Shown here: positions 41,786 through 49,454 of the stretch, piece after piece
How the letters are laid out: the number at the start of each line of letters is the position of its first letter
Position numbering within the stretch: the first letter of the stretch is position 1
Assembly (NCBI RefSeq): GCF_001644195.2
Contig: NZ_LWBL02000040.1
Location: forward strand, 85,062 to 149,061
Length of the DNA: 64,000 bases
Reading direction: 5' to 3'
Source of the DNA: Bacillus marinisedimentorum
Lineage (GTDB): Bacteria > Bacillota > Bacilli > Bacillales > Bacillaceae_O
Made by a program: the position numbers and the translations under genes
Notes under the pieces: generated by a model
What the model saw: the letters and a program-made list of their open reading frames with translations, nothing else
What the model was told of the DNA's origin: nothing
The model's database searches: none

Positions 41786-43249
41786 TTGCTAACAGCTAAT
41801 GCACAAACATATAAAAATCTAATCGGGGGAACCTGGACGGAAACAGCCAGCTCGAAGACATTCACCAGCGTCAACCCTGCAGACAAAAATGATATCGTCG
41901 GCGTTTTTCAGGCATCCACAGAAGGCGATGTAAAAAAAGCCATCGATGCTGCGGAAGCGGCATTCCCATCCTGGGCGGCAACAGCCCCATCAAAGCGGGC
42001 CGCCATTTTAAATAAAGCAGCCGCCATTCTTGAAGAAAATGTCGATCAGCTTGCCGAAGAGCTGACGCGTGAAGAAGGGAAAATCATCGGGGCGGCCAGA
42101 GGAGAAGTGCTGCGTTCAGCGCAGACACTCCGTTTTTACGCAGTTGAAGGGCAAACATTTACCGGGGAAACCTATCCGAATGATGACCCGCAAATGAAGG
42201 TGTCTTCCGAGCGCGAACCTCTTGGCGTCATTACGGTCATCACGCCGTGGAATTTTCCGATCTCCATTCCGGCAAGGAAAATTGCACCAGCTTTGATTAC
42301 AGGCAATACGGTTGTATTCAAGCCTTCATCAGAAACTCCGCTAATCGCATACCGTCTTGCGGAAGCACTTCATGAAGCAGGTATTCCGGAAGGTGTCCTG
42401 AACTTTGTGACCGGAAGCTCCCGTGACATCGGCGATACTCTTGTGGAACATCAGGCAGTGAGGGCTGTGACGTTCACTGGTTCCACTGGAGCAGGTGAAC
42501 ATATCCACAGTAAGGTGTCATTGACGACGCGCACGCAAATGGAACTCGGCGGGAAAAACCCGATCATTGTCATGGATGATGCGGATATCGACCTTGCCGT
42601 AAAGCTGACGGTGAACGGCGGCTACTCCCTGACCGGGCAAGCTTGTACAGGGACAAGCAGGGTTATCGTCATGAAGAGCGTTAAGGACAAATATGTGGAG
42701 GCCCTCAAGGAAAAAGCAAGCTCCCTGAAAATCGGCAGCGGATTTGAAGAAGGCGTCATAATCGGCCCGCTTGCCAACGAAAAACAGCTTAAGAATGTGT
42801 TGAACTATATATCCATCGGCATTGAAGAAGGCGCCGACCTCGTATTCGGCGGCAAGCATCTGACAGAAGGCGATTACGAGAAAGGCTATTATGTGGAGCC
42901 GGCCATTTTCACAAATGTAAAACCGGACATGACAATTGCACAGGAAGAAATTTTCGGGCCTGTCATCGCCGTCATCGAGGTAGAAAATTATGAAGAAGCG
43001 GTTGCTGTCGCCAACGATGTTGAATATGGCCTGTCATCGTCCATCGTAACCAACAACCTTGCCGTCGCCCAGCGGTTCACAAAAGACAGTCAGGCAGGAA
43101 CAGTCAAGGTGAACAGGACGACAACCGGCAACCTGATCAATGCGCCGTTTGGCGGCATCAAAAAATCAAGCACATCAACATTCCGTGAATCAGGCCGGGC
43201 CGGTCTGGAATTTTTCACCCAGACTAAAACGGTATATATCGGATACTGA
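41786..43249 (+). CDS. Aldehyde dehydrogenase, alpha-ketoglutarate semialdehyde type
   Basis: 487 aa, complete ALDH. N156 in TPWNFPIS, E253 in MELGGKN, catalytic C287 in GQACTGTSR, and C-terminal FGGIKKSSTSTFRESGRAGLEFFTQTKTVY. The GQ-C-T-SR active-site context, the start GGTWTETASSKTFTSVNPADKNDIVGVFQ and the tail match YcbD/KGSADH, which oxidises 2-oxoglutarate semialdehyde (last step of hydroxyproline, glucarate and pentose routes). No genes of those routes are near, so here it likely oxidises an aldehyde from the oxygenase pathway. TTG 41786 follows AAGGATG. Same operon as the HDO gene, 103 bp apart. Confidence 0.9.
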   Translation: MLTANAQTYKNLIGGTWTETASSKTFTSVNPADKNDIVGVFQASTEGDVKKAIDAAEAAFPSWAATAPSKRAAILNKAAAILEENVDQLAEELTREEGKIIGAARGEVLRSAQTLRFYAVEGQTFTGETYPNDDPQMKVSSEREPLGVITVITPWNFPISIPARKIAPALITGNTVVFKPSSETPLIAYRLAEALHEAGIPEGVLNFVTGSSRDIGDTLVEHQAVRAVTFTGSTGAGEHIHSKVSLTTRTQMELGGKNPIIVMDDADIDLAVKLTVNGGYSLTGQACTGTSRVIVMKSVKDKYVEALKEKASSLKIGSGFEEGVIIGPLANEKQLKNVLNYISIGIEEGADLVFGGKHLTEGDYEKGYYVEPAIFTNVKPDMTIAQEEIFGPVIAVIEVENYEEAVAVANDVEYGLSSSIVTNNLAVAQRFTKDSQAGTVKVNRTTTGNLINAPFGGIKKSSTSTFRESGRAGLEFFTQTKTVYIGY

Positions 43250-43287
43250 CGGATTTTAATAACGAGCCGAAAGGGGACCATCAGCAG

Positions 43288-43767
43288 ATGAAAAAGGCAT
43301 TGAAATTGGAACTTGAAGAAGCAAAACATATGATTGAAGCAGCCAAAACGAAATCAGAGGAAATCAACGTTCTTGAAACGATTGCGATCGCCGATGAAGG
43401 CGGTAACATCATCGCACTTGAACGGATGAACGGCGCGCGCATCACAGGGCCGGAAATCGCAATCGCAAAAGCATATACGGCGGCAGGGCACAAGCGCTCA
43501 ACCCACCTTTTCAACAAGGAGCCGAACGGCCCGGTGCTTCCTGGGAATGAAGCTTTTGGAATCCAGCACATGCTCCCGGGTAAATTCGCGGTATTCGTCG
43601 GCGGGTTCCCGATCGTCGTAAACGGCGAAGTGATCGGCGGCATCGGAGTCAGCGGCGGCAATGGCGAGCAGGATATCGCCGTCGGTACGGCCGGTCTGAA
43701 AGCGTTACAGGAGTACTTGCAAAACGACGGTTATGAAGTGGTGACAGACGCAGATATTAAGAAATAA
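43288..43767 (+). CDS. GlcG/HbpS-family protein
   Basis: 159 aa, one GlcG/HbpS domain (LETIAIADEGGNIIALERMNGARITGPEIAIAKAYTAAG, GFPIVVNGEVIGGIGVSGG). Family members bind heme or act as accessory proteins in glycolate, diol and aromatic catabolic loci; the true function is open. 38 bp after the dehydrogenase gene with AAGGGGAC, so cotranscribed. Terminator at 43822-43854 ends the unit. Confidence 0.88.
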   Translation: MKKALKLELEEAKHMIEAAKTKSEEINVLETIAIADEGGNIIALERMNGARITGPEIAIAKAYTAAGHKRSTHLFNKEPNGPVLPGNEAFGIQHMLPGKFAVFVGGFPIVVNGEVIGGIGVSGGNGEQDIAVGTAGLKALQEYLQNDGYEVVTDADIKK

Positions 43768-43781
43768 CCAGTAAAGTGCAA

Positions 43782-43798
43782 GGTTCAAGTATACGAAT
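43782..43798. promoter_or_regulatory. Weak GntR-type site candidate
   Basis: GTTCAAGTATACGAATT contains the GTATAC core but poor flanks; 120 bp before the ChrA-like pair. Lies before the terminator, so its meaning is doubtful. Confidence 0.3.
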
Positions 43799-43821
43799 TC
43801 TGGCTTCTCTTTAACAGAAGG

Positions 43822-43854
43822 GCACCGGCGGCATTATGTTTGCCGGTGCTTTTT
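43822..43854 (+). terminator. Terminator of the oxygenase-dehydrogenase operon
   Basis: GCACCGGCGGC stem with complement GCCGGTGC and TTTTT. Confidence 0.85.
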
Positions 43855-43912
43855 CCTTCATTAAATAAAAATCTTAATACAGAAATAGATAAGGGGAAGA
43901 GGGTGGATAACA

Positions 43913-44509
43913 GTGAAGGCTTATATCAACCTGGCAGCCGGTTTTGCCCGAACAGGTGTCACCGGCTATGGCGGAGGTCCTTCCACCATTCCGCTGATCG
44001 AGTATGAAGCGGTCAAGAAATATGAATGGATGACAGAAGAAGAATTTGGCCAAACACTGGCCCTCGCGAACACGCTGCCGGGCCCCATTGCGACAAAAAT
44101 GGCTGCATATATCGGATTTAAAGTAAAAGGCGGCGGCGGAGCGGCAATAGCAGTTCTTGCCCATATTCTTCCATCATTGATAGGGATGCTTGGCCTGCTC
44201 GGGTTTTTATATAAGTTCAGAACGTCACCGGTAGTGGCAGGCATGGTGGCAGGCGTCACTCCCATCATCGGCATTATGCTCCTGGAGATGGCATATAAGT
44301 TTGCGGATAAAGCGAGAAAAGGATTCGGTTTTCCGGCGGCAGCCGGCCTGTTTATCCTCTCGCTCATTGTGCTTGAATATTTCAAGCTTCATCCCGGCAT
44401 CCTGATCGGTGCATTCCTGGCGGCAGCTTTCTTGATTGCGACGTTCAAAAACAGGCCGCAGCAGGCGATTGAGGAGATGGCGGCTGACCGGAAAGAGGGA
44501 GGCTTATGA
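43913..44509 (+). CDS. Half-size ChrA-family transporter, subunit 1
   Basis: 198 aa, one ChrA domain with about six membrane segments. GYGGGPSTIPLIEYEAVKKYEWMTEEEFGQTLALANTLPGPIATKMAAYIGFKV contains the ChrA signature (GGG..., LPGP). GTG start after AAGAGGG. Stop and start overlap with the next gene (ATGA). Short-chain ChrA proteins act as pairs with opposite membrane orientation. Chromate export is the family activity, but position within this catabolic cluster suggests another anion. Confidence 0.85.
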   Translation: MKAYINLAAGFARTGVTGYGGGPSTIPLIEYEAVKKYEWMTEEEFGQTLALANTLPGPIATKMAAYIGFKVKGGGGAAIAVLAHILPSLIGMLGLLGFLYKFRTSPVVAGMVAGVTPIIGIMLLEMAYKFADKARKGFGFPAAAGLFILSLIVLEYFKLHPGILIGAFLAAAFLIATFKNRPQQAIEEMAADRKEGGL

Positions 44510-45036
44510 TTTACTGGGAGATCTTTTTGGCTTTTTTCATAGCGAATCTGCTTGGATACGGCGGCGGGCCATCTACGATTCCGCTTGTGCAAAACGAGGT
44601 CGTTAACCGTTATGGATGGATGTCGCTCCAGGAGTTCGGCGACCTTCTGGCAATTGCCAATGTGCTGCCCGGTCCGATTGCAACGAAAATGGCCGGATTC
44701 ATCGGTTACCAGATGGGCGGGGTTTTTGGGGCGGTGATTGCCCTTGCGGCAACAATTCTGCCCTCGGCGCTGGCTGTTATCCTGCTGTTCAAATTTGTGA
44801 ATGTATTCAAAGAAGCGCCGCAGGTTAAACTGATGACGAAATCGGTTCAGCCGATTATCGCTGTTCTTCTTGGCGTTCTTGCTTATCAATTTTTTCTTAC
44901 GGCATTTGAAAAGAGCGGCATGTTTCATCTTGCGCTGCTCGCTGCTGCAGGGTTTTTAGCGATGAACAAACTGAAAGTCCATCCGGCGCTTGTCATTGTC
45001 GGAGGCCTATTTTATGGCGGAATCTTTTTATCCTGA
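44506..45036 (+). CDS. Half-size ChrA-family transporter, subunit 2
   Basis: 176 aa, homologous to the preceding gene (LLGYGGGPSTIPLVQNEVVNRYGWMSLQEFGDLLAIANVLPGPIATKMAGFIGYQM). Overlaps it by 4 bp, so the two are translated together. Terminator at 45092-45128. Confidence 0.85.
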   Translation: MIYWEIFLAFFIANLLGYGGGPSTIPLVQNEVVNRYGWMSLQEFGDLLAIANVLPGPIATKMAGFIGYQMGGVFGAVIALAATILPSALAVILLFKFVNVFKEAPQVKLMTKSVQPIIAVLLGVLAYQFFLTAFEKSGMFHLALLAAAGFLAMNKLKVHPALVIVGGLFYGGIFLS

Positions 45037-45091
45037 TCTTTCGAACATGCCGGGAATTCGGGCGCCCAGGCTGAAAAGGCTGCCGTTGAAA

Positions 45092-45128
45092 GCAAGAAGC
45101 GGTCCGGTCTGCCGGGGCCGCTTCTTGC
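45092..45128 (+). terminator. Terminator of the ChrA-like pair
   Basis: GCAAGAAGCGG with complement CCGCTTCTTGC, inner CCGG stem. Confidence 0.8.
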
Positions 45129-45365
45129 CTTGTTTCAGAGCATCTGCTGTCCTGGAGGGGAACCGGCACAGAGGAGACCCTGGACAAAGCAGTGGAAACA
45201 ATAGCCGGGATTTAACACTGGCACATTCATATATAACGGCAGCCTAAAACAAATTAGTCGGGTAATATCACCGCTTTTCTGATAGAATGTAAGGAAACAG
45301 ACGGCAGAAATGAAGTTCGGCAGCTTAGATGTGCACGGGTAATATAACTAAAGAAGGTGTTAGTC
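45129..45365. other. Spacer before the GntR gene
   Basis: No gene. Notably, no GGTATACC palindrome is present, so the GntR gene does not look autoregulated through the motif found elsewhere in the cluster. Confidence 0.4.
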
Positions 45366-46049
45366 ATGAAATGGGCTGAAGACGAACTGCTATCGATCAG
45401 GGAGCGGGCCTATATTTATCTTAAAAACCTGATCCTTGAAGGGGAGTACGAACCGGGGGACAGACTGATTGAAAGGGAACTCGCCGACAAATTGAAAATC
45501 AGCCGGACGCCAATCCGGGAAGCCTTATTCAGGCTTGAATCGCAGGGGTTTGTCAAAACGGTTCCAAGAAAAGGAGTCATAGTCTCCAACATTTCGGAGC
45601 AGGAAGTGATTGAAGTGTTCACCATCCTGTCTTCACTTGAGGTTCTGGCTGCGAAGCTCGCCGCCCAGCGGATGGATGAAGAGACACAAAAGGAGTTTGA
45701 CCGGCAGATTGCTGAACTTGAAAAACTCGAAGAACAAGACGAGGATAACTTCGAGCTCGAACATATCGAGATGAACCTGCTTCTTTACAAAGCCGCCAAG
45801 AGCCCTAAACTGTATGAAATTCTTTCCGGCTTGACGGACTATATCCAGATGTCCGCCAATATGGGATATGAAGCAGAGGGCCGCAAAAGGGAGTCTTTGA
45901 AAGAACATATTCAAATTATGAAGTCACTCAGGAATAAAGAGGCTGAACTGGCCGAATATCTAACGAAGATTCATATTGAGAACTCAAAGAAAGCTTATAT
46001 CAGTTACGTGAACAAACGGAAAGGCGCGGAGACTGCGGATGCCGAATAA
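45366..46049 (+). CDS. GntR-family regulator (FadR/FCD subfamily)
   Basis: 227 aa. N-terminal winged helix: IRERAYIYLKNLILEGEYEPGDRLIERELADKLKISRTPIREALFRLESQGFVKTVPRKGVIVS. C-terminal FCD helical ligand domain from about residue 80 (EVFTILSSLEVLAAKLAAQRM). Proteins of this subfamily bind sites of the form TNGTNNNACNA; the palindrome TTTGGTATACCAAA found up- and downstream fits. It is therefore the best candidate for the cluster regulator. FCD ligands are usually pathway carboxylates. ATG 45366 after AAGAAGG. Own terminator at 46116-46147. Confidence 0.88.
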   Translation: MKWAEDELLSIRERAYIYLKNLILEGEYEPGDRLIERELADKLKISRTPIREALFRLESQGFVKTVPRKGVIVSNISEQEVIEVFTILSSLEVLAAKLAAQRMDEETQKEFDRQIAELEKLEEQDEDNFELEHIEMNLLLYKAAKSPKLYEILSGLTDYIQMSANMGYEAEGRKRESLKEHIQIMKSLRNKEAELAEYLTKIHIENSKKAYISYVNKRKGAETADAE

Positions 46050-46115
46050 GGTGCAGAAAAAGCAGGGTGCCAACAATGAATTCCTGAGAAAACTGCAACC
46101 TGAATAGCATAGAAG

Positions 46116-46147
46116 AAAGCTCAGAGTCCAATGTGCTCTGAGCTTTT
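46116..46147 (+). terminator. GntR gene terminator
   Basis: AAAGCTCAGAG/CTCTGAGCTTTT stem and T-run. Confidence 0.85.
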
Positions 46148-46226
46148 CCTTTTGTATGAGGCTTATTTCATTGAAGCACCCTTTCGGTATAAATAATTCA
46201 TGAATATGATAGTACCTATTCTTGAG

Positions 46227-46330
46227 ATTATCCGCTCCTTTCCGCTGCAGGGGATCACCGCCCGCCCCGCGGAAAGCGAGCCCCTGCAGCGGAAATCAAC
46301 TCTTCCTGCGGGAACCTTGCGCATTTGTTC
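46227..46330. repeat. Repeat family A relative, copy 4
   Basis: Shares the outline TCCGCT...GGGGATCACC...GCGG..., TTCCTGCGGGAACCTTGCGC and ATTTGTTC with the 176-bp element, but the inner part is a different hairpin built on CCGCTGCAGGGG/CCCCTGCAGCGG. It ends 5 bp from the stop codon of the aspartate-dehydrogenase-like gene. Confidence 0.55.
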
Positions 46331-46334
46331 TGCT

Positions 46335-47087
46335 TCAAACTCCAATGACGACAGGTGGGGAGTAATCCCTTAAAACTTTATTTTGAATCTCGAATGTGAC
46401 TTCACCGAAGAACCCTTTTGCAATAATCTGGTGCGTATTCCGCTTAACGGATGGATCGACGAGGACTTTTACTTTCGTCCTGTCAAAGCCGATGCCGGAA
46501 AGGCTGAGTGCCGCCGAGACATTTGTGCTTTTCGGGAACATCTTAGCCGATTCCCGGGCTGTACCTTCATATATGACAGCCGCATCGCTGATCGTATCGA
46601 GATTGACTTTTTCTTCCGCGATTGTCCCCCTCCAGGCAGCCGGCGGTTTTCTTGTTACAAGTGTCACTTCATCGAGTTCACTGAGAGCAGCAGCGGCTAT
46701 GCGATCAAGCCCCCCGATGGCTGCAGACGGCATGATCAATTTCCGTCCGCACGATTCTGCGGCAGCGGTTATTCGTTCATACAATTCCTCATCTGTGAAG
46801 GCGCCGACGGATACAGTTATGAAATGGCTGCCGCCAATCAGTGCCTTCTCTGCAAATTGCCGGACCGCCCCGTGTCCCGCACTCTCAATAATAAAGTCAT
46901 AGTCTCGATTGAAGAAACGTTCCGTGTCGTCAGTGATCAGTTCTTTTGGAGCACCGGCAGCCAGGTGTTTTTCTGCCGAATTGACAAGTATCCCATTTAC
47001 CTGGACCGAACCGGCCTTCCCTTTACCGATATAGGAAAGCACATCTTTCCCGATTGCCCCGAACCCAATTAAACCTACAGAAAGCAT
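46335..47087 (-). CDS. L-aspartate-dehydrogenase-like enzyme (NadX family), shortened C-terminus
   Basis: 250 aa. Rossmann start VGLIGFGAIGKDVLSYI, ESAGHGAVRQFAEKAL, MPSAAIGGLDRIAAAAL, KSTNVSAALSL, and the catalytic histidine in RNTHQI (H219). The family normally ends with a conserved NPKTS..-type helix of about 15 more residues; here the protein stops early at a repeat element. It reversibly deaminates L-aspartate or a related amino acid with NAD(P)+. In this cluster it may release ammonia from, or aminate, a pathway intermediate. ATG 47087 follows GGGAGGGAGA. The perfect operator O7 lies 30 bp upstream. Confidence 0.82.
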   Translation of the reverse strand: MLSVGLIGFGAIGKDVLSYIGKGKAGSVQVNGILVNSAEKHLAAGAPKELITDDTERFFNRDYDFIIESAGHGAVRQFAEKALIGGSHFITVSVGAFTDEELYERITAAAESCGRKLIMPSAAIGGLDRIAAAALSELDEVTLVTRKPPAAWRGTIAEEKVNLDTISDAAVIYEGTARESAKMFPKSTNVSAALSLSGIGFDRTKVKVLVDPSVKRNTHQIIAKGFFGEVTFEIQNKVLRDYSPPVVIGV

Positions 47088-47116
47088 ACAATCTCCCTCC
47101 CGTGCTGTTAGATGTT

Positions 47117-47130
47117 TTTGGTATACCAAA
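47117..47130. promoter_or_regulatory. GntR-type operator O7 (best match)
   Basis: TTTGGTATACCAAA, a perfect 14-bp palindrome directly before the aspartate-dehydrogenase-like gene. Confidence 0.75.
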
Positions 47131-47225
47131 TAGTCTACCGAAAAAACCGCCTGTACGCAATAATTAACTGATAATAAGCAAAATATGAAATATTTATACT
47201 ATTAGCATTGTCAGAATATTATTAA

Positions 47226-47240
47226 TTTGGTATACTGTAT
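47226..47240. promoter_or_regulatory. GntR-type operator O8
   Basis: TTTGGTATACTGTAT, 33 bp before the second ferredoxin start. Confidence 0.6.
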
Positions 47241-47272
47241 TCCAACAAGAGAAATTAGAGGAGGATTTCAAT

Positions 47273-47626
47273 ATGCCGAAAATCAATTATTCAACAAGCG
47301 GAAAAATCCTTGAGGTACCGGAAAACTCAAATATTTTACGGATGTCTCTCCGTTATGACGGAGAACTGCCCAATCGCTGCGGCGGAGGAATTTGCGGAAC
47401 ATGTGTATGTAAAATAGAAGAAGGTGCTGAAAACCTTGATAAAGTAAAAGTGCAGGAACGCCGCAAACTTGGAGATGAATGGCTGGAAAATGGGTACAGG
47501 CTTGGATGCCAGACGTTCGTAGAAAATGGTGATGTCACGATTTCGTGGAATGAGGAAGTCACTTCCCAGGTGAAGAAGCGGAAACCGGAAAAAATCAAGA
47601 AGGGACAGCCGACAGCAGTAAAATAA
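47273..47626 (+). CDS. [2Fe-2S] ferredoxin 2
   Basis: 117 aa. Cluster ligands C36, C41, C44 (NRCGGGICGTCVC) and C79 in YRLGCQT; same fold and spacing as ferredoxin 1 but only distantly similar, with a basic C-terminal tail (KKRKPEKIKKG). ATG after AGGAGGA. Divergent from the aspartate-dehydrogenase-like gene, the two sharing operators O7 and O8. Likely redox partner in the same pathway. Confidence 0.9.
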   Translation: MPKINYSTSGKILEVPENSNILRMSLRYDGELPNRCGGGICGTCVCKIEEGAENLDKVKVQERRKLGDEWLENGYRLGCQTFVENGDVTISWNEEVTSQVKKRKPEKIKKGQPTAVK

Positions 47627-47699
47627 ATATTTTCAAGGGCCGTTTTGGGCGGATTGATTTGCATTATAAAATGTAAGGGTTTACAGAGGAGGAGAAAAA

Positions 47700-47930
47700 A
47701 TGTGGGCTTGCAGGCAGCATGTTAAAGAAGCGTTGAGTGTGTTGGACATCCCTCATATCTCGAAAGCACCGGAAGGCATAAGCTGTTCGTTTTGCACAGA
47801 GCCGGCAGATGTAAACATGTATTATGCGCACAAACCTTCGAAAGGGAAACGGCAAATGCAATCCGTCTATATTAAAAAGCAGCCGTCCAAGAAGGAGAGT
47901 GGGAGGGCACTGGAGGCAGGAAGTTGGTAG
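47700..47930 (+). CDS. Small Cys/His protein, possible zinc site
   Basis: 76 aa. It has MWACRQHVKEAL at the start and SCSFCTEPADVNMYYAHKP in the middle, a Cys/His arrangement typical of small metal-binding folds known from hypothetical Bacillaceae proteins. The C-terminal 25 residues are basic and disordered. AGGAGGAG before the ATG. Its stop overlaps the RidA start by 7 bp, so translation is coupled. Function not known. Confidence 0.75.
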   Translation: MWACRQHVKEALSVLDIPHISKAPEGISCSFCTEPADVNMYYAHKPSKGKRQMQSVYIKKQPSKKESGRALEAGSW

Positions 47931-48460
47931 ACGCAGCCGGAAGCCGAAAACTGGAAGTTTCCGGCACCATTCCCTATGCAGGTAATCCGATCAAGCACGG
48001 TGCTGTTGAAGACAAGCTTGCAGCATCAGGCTATGAACTCCCGGATCCTCCTTCGCCTGCTGGAAACTATCTTGCTGCTATTCGTTCAGGACAACTGCTT
48101 TACATCAGCGGTGTAACGTGCAAATGGAACGGCAAACTGGAATTCAAAGGGAAGGTCGGCGAGGACTTCACTGTTGAAGAAGGATATGAAGCGGCAAGGA
48201 TTACGACGCTGAATCACCTGGCGATCATCAAAGAAACGCTCGGCAGTCTCGACAAGGTCGCCCGGATCATCAAAATTACCGGGTACGTTAACTGTTCGTC
48301 AGACTTTACGGAGATTCCACAGGTCCTCAACGGTTCATCAGATCTTGCCGTCAAGCTGCTTGGCGAGGAGGGCAAGCATATAAGGTGCGCTGTCGGAGTC
48401 AATTCGTTACCAGGGGGAGCAGCGGTAGAGACTGATATGATAATCGAAGTGAATGACTGA
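47924..48460 (+). CDS. RidA/YjgF-family protein
   Basis: 178 aa. An N-terminal 25-residue extension precedes a full Rid domain: DKLAASGYELPDPPSPAGNYLAAIRSGQLLYISGVT, LNHLAIIKETLGSLDKVARIIKITGYVNCSSDFTEIPQVLNGSSDLAVKLLGEEGKHIRCAVGVNSLPGGAAVETDMIIEV. Rid proteins hydrolyse reactive enamines and imines; some are dedicated to catabolic steps such as aminomuconate deamination. In this cluster it fits an imine-handling step next to an aspartate-dehydrogenase-like enzyme. TTG 47924 follows GGAGG. Confidence 0.88.
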   Translation: MVDAAGSRKLEVSGTIPYAGNPIKHGAVEDKLAASGYELPDPPSPAGNYLAAIRSGQLLYISGVTCKWNGKLEFKGKVGEDFTVEEGYEAARITTLNHLAIIKETLGSLDKVARIIKITGYVNCSSDFTEIPQVLNGSSDLAVKLLGEEGKHIRCAVGVNSLPGGAAVETDMIIEVND

Positions 48461-48470
48461 AAACGTTAAG

Positions 48471-48507
48471 GCCGGCATTGCGGATGATCATCCGCAGTGG
48501 CGGTTTT
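48471..48507 (+). terminator. Terminator of the ferredoxin-RidA operon
   Basis: Nested palindrome CGGATGATCATCCG inside GCC...GGC followed by TTTTT. Confidence 0.75.
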
Positions 48508-48522
48508 TGGTTTTTCACTGTA

Positions 48523-48630
48523 TTGGGAAAGTATGAAATGTCAGCAAGGAAGCATTTCGGCGCAGTGCCATTTTAAGAATGGGGCAGCCCGGCACTATTT
48601 TCGACTGAAAGGTTCCTAATCGGGGCGTTT
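48523..48630 (+). repeat. Repeat family B, copy 3 (diverged)
   Basis: GGGAAAGTATGAAATGTCAGCAAGG, GGCGCAGTGCCATTTTAAG and a degraded 3' hairpin; partial match to the copy at 7384. Confidence 0.5.
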
Positions 48631-48902
48631 TACATGAGGATCATATAATCAGGCTCTGTTATGGACGATTGTTGACAAGAATCCGGAGGCGAACTGCGAC
48701 TATTGAGTGGAGAATGCATGGAGAGGCATGTCAGGAAGACGCCGGAATGCGAGTAGATTCCTAACTGAGGAATGCCCTTATATGAATAGCCAATTTGGAC
48801 CTGGCAAGGCTCTTGCGAGAGGAATTACACCTTTATGAAAAACAGCAGTCTAGTATATAATGAAGAAACTTAATAATGAATGATCAGTAAGGACTGACTG
48901 CG
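48631..48902. other. Spacer before the small HTH gene
   Basis: No gene. A short GGCTCTGTTATGGACG stretch at about 48651 resembles the start of the spacer at 30820. Otherwise nothing recognised. Confidence 0.35.
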
Positions 48903-49133
48903 ATGTATCTCACTGTTAAAGAAACTGCCGAATATCTCTCGCTTCCTCCAGCCTATGTGGAAGCACTCATCCGCCAGCGCAAGATACGCGCTGTGCATGA
49001 TGGCGAGCAATACCTCATCAACAAAGAACAGTTCAACTCCCATCTGGATCAAATGGAAAAATTGAAAAGGCGCATGGAAGAATTCCTGAGTGAACCGATT
49101 CCTGAGGACATTGATATAAAGGATGAAGATTGA
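48903..49133 (+). CDS. Small excisionase-type helix-turn-helix protein
   Basis: 76 aa. YLTVKETAEYLSLPPAYVEALIRQRKIRAVHDGEQYLINKEQF is a MerR-like/excisionase HTH with the usual strand-turn after the recognition helix. The remaining 35 residues are an acidic coiled-coil-like tail. No integrase, phage or plasmid gene is near, so it is more likely a stand-alone DNA-binding protein than an excision factor. ATG 48903 is preceded by AAGGACTG. Confidence 0.75.
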   Translation: MYLTVKETAEYLSLPPAYVEALIRQRKIRAVHDGEQYLINKEQFNSHLDQMEKLKRRMEEFLSEPIPEDIDIKDED

Positions 49134-49454
49134 CTTTCTTCCCTGACATGGAAAAGAGGACTGAATGAGTTTTTAGCAAGACCAGCGTCTGTATCCAGGT
49201 GCCAGAAACGCGATTCTCTCAGATCGAAGGAATAACCGCTTTGTACTAAAGGGTTCGTTTTTACATAACTACTACGTAAAAGGACATTCGTTTTACCAAT
49301 CAAATTGGCAAGGTGAAAAACATTGTAATTAGCAAGAGAATCCTGGAGGAAGAAAACACTAGAGTTCCCGCAGAAGGAAAATGGTTTGGGCAGTGGCCTG
49401 GATGCAGGGCAGTGAAGTGTGATTCAATGCCTGTATTGTTGCCTTTCCATCGTT
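49134..49454. other. Spacer with repeat C copy 2
   Basis: No gene. Contains the inverted copy of repeat C (about 49255-49316). The first partial repeat unit of array 2 begins near 49430. Confidence 0.4.
49255..49316. repeat. Repeat C, copy 2 (inverted)
   Basis: Reverse complement of the element at 22381-22435, with a few differences: CATTCGTTTTACCAATC and AAATTGGCAAGGTGAAAA. Confidence 0.55.

Noticed and set aside
43913..45036. Chromate resistance operon
   Set aside because: Only family similarity; gene context is a catabolic cluster with its regulator and no chromate reductase.
48903..49133. Excisionase of a mobile element
   Set aside because: No integrase, attachment site or phage gene in the surroundings.
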